Source: Fragilaria crotonensis (Eukaryota; Bacillariophyta; Fragilariophyceae; Fragilariales; Fragilariaceae). From it: a stretch of 64,000 nt of DNA. Both the position numbers and the translations under genes were made by a program. Positions 58,586 through 64,000 of this stretch are shown one piece after another. Within the stretch, counting starts at the first letter, position 1. Each line of letters opens with the position of its first letter. The notes below the pieces were generated by a model. The model saw only the letters and a list, made by a program, of their open reading frames with translations. It was not told the origin of the DNA and did no database searches. The DNA lies in the NCBI GenBank assembly GCA_022925895.1, contig JAKSYS010000181.1, positions 30,349 to 94,348 on the forward strand, in the 5' to 3' direction.

Positions 58586-59020
58586 GGGAAATTGCAATTT
58601 AGTCCATAAATAAGTTTAAAGATTATAAAGTACAATGACCCTCTATCTAGTTTTGTACGGTATTGCAATATAGTACATTATGATTTCTAAATTGCATTGT
58701 AGTACACATCTTTTGGCCATGTTTGCTATCTAGTACATTTGTCTATTATATAATCCATTTCTCAAATGCAGCGCCTGCCACTCCAAGCTTTCACAGAAGA
58801 TATCACCGTCCTGTAGACTAAACAAAATCAACCATGTTCACACACTTCTTTGGAGCCGTTCTTCGTCATTTATCTTCCCATGATAGCATCGATGGGTGCA
58901 AACCATTTCATTCTGATCCTGTCCATCAACCTCAACATTGGTCATAATTCACTTAGGTGCAATACTCTTGTCATATTGAATGATATCCATGTGTGTCAAA
59001 TTTCCTTGGAAAAACAATTT
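58586..59020 (+). repeat. Left terminal inverted repeat of MULE
   Basis: 435 bp, almost identical to the reverse complement of 63559-63997. Differences I can see are few: a 2-bp indel at about 58795 (ATATCACC / ATATCGTACC), a small change near 58838-58845, and one missing G near 58990. It contains four copies of an ATTGCAAT-TAGTACA-like motif. Confidence 0.95.
58591..58746 (+). repeat. Subterminal iterons in MULE TIR
   Basis: ATTGCAATTTAGTCCA (58591), ATTGCAATATAGTACA (58662), ATTGCATTGTAGTACA (58691) and TTTGCTATCTAGTACA (about 58731) are variants of one 16-bp word within 160 bp. The mirror set is in the right TIR. They are candidate transposase-binding sites. Confidence 0.75.
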
Positions 59021-59350
59021 GTGCGCGCTATCAGTACTTGGCCGTATACACTTATGTAGAGGTATACTACGGCGCCTCCTCAATTTCCTCCACTACTATA
59101 CATCATCATCCAGCCAAAATCCATTTGACACTCACCACTTCAAACAACAAGAAAGAACATTCAGCTCTTTTCCTTTCTTTTGTCCTTTGTCCTACCACGG
59201 TCCACCATTGTCGTATTGTCTGATAGGGTACTACCATCCAGTAGCTACGTATCGACAAGAAAGCAGCAAAGAACTGTGACAGGCGTGGTGTGACAGGAGT
59301 TAAGAAGTGACAGGAGAAGCAATTATTGTATCTGCACACGTGGCCGCCAA

Positions 59351-60240
59351 ATGTCCAGTATGAATGTTGAACAACCTTATGGCGGTCATTTTTCTGGTGA
59401 TCCTCGCGTCCTTGGCTATTTGTTGACTCCCACTGAAGATGACATCATTGCTTTGAAACGTGATCAATGGCTCAGCACTCATCTTCTTGATGTAATCGTT
59501 CAACGTGCTGGAATACGGCCGGACATTGATGTGGATCCATTTGCACCACTTCTTGGAAGTTTGGGTGCAGAGACATATCCTCCATGAATCTCACGGCATC
59601 ACTAAAGAGGGCTCAAGTCAAGAAGATAAAGGTGTGGAAGAGTAATCAGGAGTCCATCAAGCAACTTCGAGAAAAGCTAAAATTTGTGATGGAACAGCCG
59701 GCTTCAACTAATGGGAAATCATATCGTCTCATTGTTCCATTGGTGAATCCGCCTGGTGAAGTGGGCCACTTCTTTGTGGGTTGTTTTGATTTTTCTATGC
59801 ATTGCTCGAGTTTCTTTACTCATGTTTCGTTCTATGATTCCTTGGAGCGAAATGCGAGGAGGGTTGTTCGTGGCAGCACTGCAGCCAAACTGGTGCAGAA
59901 GGTCAATACCTTGTTAATAACTTTGTTCTGCACCGACCTGAGCACCATCATCTACAGCAATCAGACGGTGCTGTACTTCGAACTGTGTTTTACCAATCAT
60001 GCCCGGAACAACAAAACGGATTTGACTGTGGGCTATTTGCTGTGGCTGTGTGTTTGCATCTTGCGGAACGAAAGCCTGTTGACCCAAACTCCTTTGCACA
60101 ATGCAATGTCACAGAAGCAAGGAGATTATTGTCGCATTGTCTTGGTGTCAATACGGTCATCGATGTTGACAATGAAGAGCTGGAGACCACCAGCACATAC
60201 TTCAGGGGGTGCTTTCCGCTTCTTTCTTCCTCAGGCAAGT
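59351..60240 (+). pseudogene. Ulp1-like (C48) SUMO-protease domain of MULE, frame-broken
   Basis: The first ATG, at 59351, opens a 78-codon segment; the protein continues from 59584 and again from about 59915 in other frames. Catalytic features of C48 proteases are seen in the right order: the His in GEVGHFFVGCFDF, the Asp in SFYDSLERNARR, the Gln in SCPEQQNG and the Cys in NGFDCGLFAVAVCLHLA. The active site is therefore complete despite two frame breaks. Such proteases cleave SUMO or related modifiers. In plants, Ulp1 domains captured by MULEs are known (Kaonashi-type elements). Whether it is fused to the transposase or separate cannot be told; the frame from 59985 runs on without stop to 61115. 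Confidence 0.8.
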
Positions 60241-62914
60241 TCGAGAATAGTGCTCAAGGTGTTCCGCCTCGCATGGCAACCACAAGAAAATCTACACCCT
60301 CGAAAACAAGAAACATCCAAGCAGCAGAAGGATCACAGAAAAAGAAGATTGCTGTGAAGAAGGTCAAACGGGAGTTGAAGGTCAAGACAAATTCTGACGC
60401 CGACATTGTTGTTGATAAAAATGGCACAACCGAGGTGAAGCTGACCAAGGTTGTCCCGAAGAGCCCCATCAGGAAAGCCGTTGAAGAAGAACACAATGAG
60501 TGTGACAATGCGTCCATAGATAGTCTCGCCTCCGAAGAGATGGAGGTTCTTTTGCAGCAAGCCGTCGAACGGCTTATTGCGAGGGGCGAGTTTCCGTTTC
60601 CGCAGGGTGCCGTCGCGATGAGGAGGAATGACTCTGACTCCGAGGTGTCGAAAGAGTCAAAAGAAAATGACTCTGACTCCGAGGAGTCCGAAGAGATGAT
60701 GACAACGAATGACTCTGACTCCGAGGTGTCCAAAGAGTCCAAAGACATGGCGGATGCCGTTGACCAGGTTATCGAGGCACAACAACTTCCCAACGAGGTT
60801 TCAAATGAGCTTCTTGTCATCAACACCATGTCCACTTCTTCCAAAACCGAGGATAGCAGTGCTCTAACAGGTGCATCATCGGACACAACCTTCTACAAGG
60901 TGATGGCGGAAGCCAAAATTGACTCCTTTGCAGAGATGGATCACATCAACCCTCTTGTGGAAATCTATGAACAAAGAACTGGCAACCACTTGCGCATCAA
61001 GCGTTCTATCAATGGAAAATTCGGGTGTACCAATGTAGGGAACACATCAACTGTCCATTTGAGATTCGTTTCTCGAGGCGCAGGAGTGATGGTATGTACA
61101 CTGTCTCTAGGATGAAGACACGCCACGCTGAAGTTCGTCGTCCCCCACTCGCGGCCGAGGATGGTAGGAAATGGAAGACACGTTATTCCTCCAAGATGTT
61201 AACTGATGCGATAACTAAAGTCCTCAAAAATAAGCATGTTGCTCCCACGGCCCGTGACGTTGTGAAAACACTGGCAAACAGAAAGAACGATTCCCAAGTT
61301 GTTTCGTACAACACAGCATGGCGTGCCGTCAACCGTGACACCATGGTAACAAAAGGTTAGTACAAGAGCTTTCAGCTGGTCGGACCCTACACCGAGGAGC
61401 TTGCGAGAACAAATCCGGGGTCGGTGCTTGGGTTCTTACGTTTGCCAACCTTCGAGCTTCAGAGCGTTCACTTCTTTCCTGGATTCATGAATAATGCTCT
61501 TAAGTTTGTGAGACCGGTGATTTCCTTGATGCTGCCCACCTTCAAGCGAATTCAAGGGAACCTTGTGTTGCATCTGTTCTGACTGGGAACAACGATGTAT
61601 TCCCATTGGTTTCATGATTGCAGCCGGCAATGAGGATGGGGAAACGTGGATTCAGATGTTGACATATCTAAAGGAAGCGTGCCCCATTATTTGTCAGCAG
61701 GAGGAGCGCACAAGCCATGGCTGATGACAATTCTCAACTTCGTGAAACACCATTTGTCTTTGTGTCTGATCGGGACAAAGGTCTCAAGGAGGCGGTGAAA
61801 CGAGTGTTTCCTACAAGTAGAATTCAGTTGTGCACAGCACATACGAGCAAATGTGACGCAGAGGTTTGGAAGAAACGCTTCCAAATATGTTATGGCAATT
61901 GCCAAAACATACTCTGCCCGATACGTGGAGTTGCTAATGGACAAAACAAAACGAGTGAAACCGCAGGCTGCAAAGTACATCCAAGATATTGAGGAAGGTG
62001 GTGTCCTGTGGAAGTCATCCCAGTGGCTCAGTCGGCAGCATCAGTATCCACCTCGATTTGGGATAGTGACAAGCAACACAAGCGAATCGGTTAACAGTAT
62101 GTTCACAGGGGCTCGTGACCTTCCGTGGATGGGTGCATTTGAGCACTTGGTCAATCTTCTGTCAAGTCGTATCTGCAGGCTGAGACGGTGTATTCCAAGC
62201 ATGACGGTGGTGATGTTGTGCCAAGAGTGAAAAAGCTTCTCAAGGCAAGATGGGAGAAAGCAGCCTCAATGACAGTGCTAGAAGTCGAGGAGGACTGTGG
62301 ACATTTTGAAGTTGTGTCGCCGGAGTATGGAGATCCTGAGGATGCTGATATTGGTGATATAATTGTTGGTGTCGATGTGCCAAATGTGCAACTTAACTTG
62401 CACATGGTGAAACCAGAACAACGATGGTGCTCATGTGGTGCATGGCAGGACTGCATGATTCCTTGCCGACATGCAATGGCGGTGTATCGGCTTCACAAAG
62501 GCTACGACTTGACCTATATACAATCAGAGCTTGTGGGTGATTATCATAAGTTTGGGTACGTGCAAAAACGCTCAAGCAGAACGTTTATCCGGTAAGCACC
62601 GACTCTTTGAAATCTGATGGCATTACGCTGCCGCCAATTGTTAAAAGCGTGGAGCTGGGCGCCCCAAAACCAAGAGAATTCGTCATCGAAGTGAATACCG
62701 AATGGGCGAAGATTCTCCAATCATCTGTTCGAACTGCAGCCGCCGAGGTCATAATAAGAGGACTTGTCCAAATCCAAAAACGCCTACCGAGAGATTGCTT
62801 CCTGAGGAGAAGACCGAGGAAAACAACAACAACGACGATGAGGAGCGTGGCAAAGAAATGCAACGTGAAAACGAAGAAGACGAGGAAAGAAAGGAGGAGC
62901 AATACGAATTATAA
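60241..62914 (+). pseudogene. MULE transposase, frame-broken
   Basis: Order of parts: an acidic/Ser-rich linker with a DSDSEVSKESK repeat (60625-60750); a WRKY/FLYWCH-like DNA-binding region (RVYQCREHINCPFEIRF, then RHAEVRRPPL; about 61020-61150); the DDE transposase with SLDAAHLQANSR (first Asp, about 61525) and FVFVSDRDKGLKEAVKRVFP (second Asp, about 61765) followed by QLCTAHTSK and SNTSESVNSMF. A SWIM zinc finger follows (WCSCGAWQDCMIPCRHAMAVY, about 62430-62490), then a CCHC knuckle (CSNCSRRGHNKRTCPNP, about 62725-62780), ending at 62914. The frame changes about eight times (for example 61022, 61540, 61605, 61710, 61900, 62190 and 62600-62670) and there is a TAG at 61357. The copy as given cannot make a full transposase. 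Confidence 0.82.
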
Positions 62915-63068
62915 AAACGAAATAGATGCAGAAGACGCACTTGACATGCAAGAGGAAACACAAGACGAGTAACCACAGCATGGTAGTTGCTTGATGAAGG
63001 TAACAAAAATAGTTCTACTACTAGACTATGAGTTACTTCATTTCTTGTCATGTCCTGCATCTAGGTTA

Positions 63069-63431
63069 CTAATTGTTGCCTGTCGTATCATCTTCTCCTG
63101 TTTTCTTGAAGCGGCATTCCACGTCAACAATGCCACCATTTTCATCGTGACTGCGAATGAACTCTACCTCGTTGCGAGGTACCTTGAGACGAAAATCCAC
63201 CGAAATAACTCTCCCAGTGCTGTCCCTGGTGTAGATGTACTCGATTGGGTTGTCATCAGTGTTTGGAAAGACTTCTGCCATGTCAACCTTGCCATAGTCC
63301 TCGTCGTCCTCGATGATGTAGTTTTCATCAGGGTTCTTGGAATTGGCTTCATTGGAATTGTCATGAACAATTTGTTCATCAGCAGACTTGTCCTTATTTA
63401 AATCATTACGTTCATCGCCAGTATTCTTCAT
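63069..63431 (-). CDS. Second MULE ORF, convergent, unknown function
   Basis: 120 residues from the ATG at 63431 (MKNTGDERND); one upstream in-frame GTG would add 10. The protein is hydrophilic, with an Asp/Asn/Glu-rich first half and a compact second half with paired strands: NPIEYIYTRDSTGRVISVDF, then NEVEFIRSHDENGGIVDVEC. The pair of similar strand-turn-strand segments suggests a small duplicated beta unit. The frame is unbroken. It starts about 130 bp inside the right TIR and runs toward the transposase, the position mudrB has in maize MuDR, but I see no sequence likeness to mudrB. Confidence 0.55.
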   Translation of the reverse strand: MKNTGDERNDLNKDKSADEQIVHDNSNEANSKNPDENYIIEDDEDYGKVDMAEVFPNTDDNPIEYIYTRDSTGRVISVDFRLKVPRNEVEFIRSHDENGGIVDVECRFKKTGEDDTTGNN

Positions 63432-63558
63432 GGTGGTCGTGGATGAGGTGTTAATGTCCACTTGGGTTTAATTGCCATTGTGTGGCTGCTTTCGAACATG
63501 AAGATCTCCTCCACTATACTGTGTACAAGCATTTGTGTACAACACTGTTTCGAAACTG

Positions 63559-63997
63559 AAATTGTTTTTCCAAGGAAATTTGACACACCATGGATATCAT
63601 TCAATATGACAAGAGTATTGCACCTAAGTGAATTATGACCAATGTTGAGGTTGATGGACAGGATCAGAATGAAATGGTTTGCACCCATCGATGCTATCAT
63701 GGGAAGATAAATGACGAAGAACGGCTCCAAAGAAGCGTGGTGAACATGGTTGATTTTGTTTAGTCTACAGGACGGTACGATATCTTCTGTGAAAGCTTGG
63801 AGTGGCAGGCGCTGCATTTGAGAAATGGATTATATAATAGACAAATGTACTAGATAGCAAACATGGCCAAAAGATGTGTACTACAATGCAATTTAGAAAT
63901 CATAATGTACTATATTGCAATACCGTACAAAACTAGATAGAGGGTCATTGTACTTTATAATCTTTAAACTTATTTATGGACTAAATTGCAATTTCCC
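63559..63997 (-). repeat. Right terminal inverted repeat of MULE
   Basis: 439 bp, inverted copy of 58586-59020. It ends ...GCAATTTCCC at 63997; TTG at 63998-64000 belongs to the flank. The short frames seen within both TIRs are the same non-coding sequence read twice. Confidence 0.95.
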
Positions 63998-64000
63998 TTG

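Larger units (their letters stand above)
58586..63997. mobile_element. Mutator-like element (MULE) with Ulp1 protease and convergent second ORF
   Basis: A 5.4-kb element bounded by long, nearly identical inverted repeats starting GGGAAATTGCAATTTAGTCC. The + strand encodes an N-terminal region, a Ulp1/C48 cysteine protease, a MULE transposase with DNA-binding N-terminus, SWIM zinc finger and CCHC knuckle; a separate short gene runs in from the right end on the minus strand. The 3 bases after the right end, TTG, equal the first bases of TTGATTATAG, which lies directly left of the element (58576-58585). This fits a 9-10-bp target duplication, only the start of which is in the window. Confidence 0.93.

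Noticed and set aside
58850-59059. 69-codon frame, also found at the right end (63428-63817)
   Set aside because: Both are the same MULE inverted-repeat sequence, so the conservation comes from the TIR, not from coding.
1-64000. CRISPR array, bacterial operon or organellar DNA
   Set aside because: GT-AG introns, a nuclear-type gene set and eukaryotic transposons exclude a prokaryotic or plastid origin, and no spaced identical repeats of CRISPR type are present.

Overview
The window looks like nuclear DNA of a photosynthetic stramenopile, most likely a diatom (probably pennate). The evidence is intron-poor eukaryotic genes with short GT-AG introns (about 70-220 bp), a digalactosyldiacylglycerol synthase of plastid membranes, a myristoylation-type CDPK, a gametolysin-like M11 protease, secreted Pro/Thr-repeat proteins, and intergenic DNA full of GTAC-centred words. 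The species cannot be fixed from the sequence alone.

Layout. 1.3-4.1 kb: a secreted protein with two CHRD-like units and a GH29 alpha-L-fucosidase. 4.2-8.6 kb (-): a large coiled-coil protein with a duplicated Hook-like N-terminal domain. 9.2-10.7 kb: an SVOP-like MFS transporter. 11.0-11.8 kb (-): ribosomal protein L7. 12.4-14.4 kb (-): a CDPK. 15.1-16.2 kb: pirin. 17.1-21.0 kb (-): an F-box-like protein, a YwbE-domain/RanBP2-zinc-finger protein and a PAQR/HlyIII membrane protein. 22.1-23.4 kb: a sulfotransferase-like gene. 23.5-29.5 kb (-): RRP5. 30.4-31.5 kb (-): an unknown secreted or targeted protein. 31.8-33.9 kb (-): APC2. 35.2 kb: a solitary 5S rRNA gene. 36.9-38.7 kb: DGDG synthase. 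38.9-39.7 kb (-): ASF1. 40.3-43.1 kb: a head-to-head pair of sulfotransferase-like genes. 43.4-44.6 kb (-): a 2OG-Fe(II) oxygenase. 45.4-48.1 kb (-): a secreted Pro/Thr-repeat protein. 48.4-51.2 kb: a nearly complete piggyBac-type transposon with an intact 766-aa transposase. 51.4-53.3 and 57.3-58.6 kb: two diverged direct copies of an undescribed block. 54.6-57.0 kb (-): an M11 metallopeptidase with a Pro/Thr-rich tail. 58.6-64.0 kb: a complete Mutator-like element (MULE) with about 435-bp terminal inverted repeats, a Ulp1-type protease, a MULE transposase and a convergent second ORF. The MULE sits inside the second copy of the duplicated block.

The genes are mostly independent. There are three housekeeping complexes (rRNA processing, APC/C, chromatin assembly) and a run of secretory or cell-surface genes between 40 and 57 kb (sulfotransferase-like enzymes, an oxygenase, a Pro/Thr-rich protein, an M11 protease), which is also where the transposons lie.

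Caution: many otherwise convincing genes, including ribosomal protein L7, are broken by single-base frameshifts, often in homopolymer runs. I infer that most of these are assembly errors, so the genes are annotated across the breaks with each break positioned. Exon boundaries were read by eye from splice sites and protein continuity.
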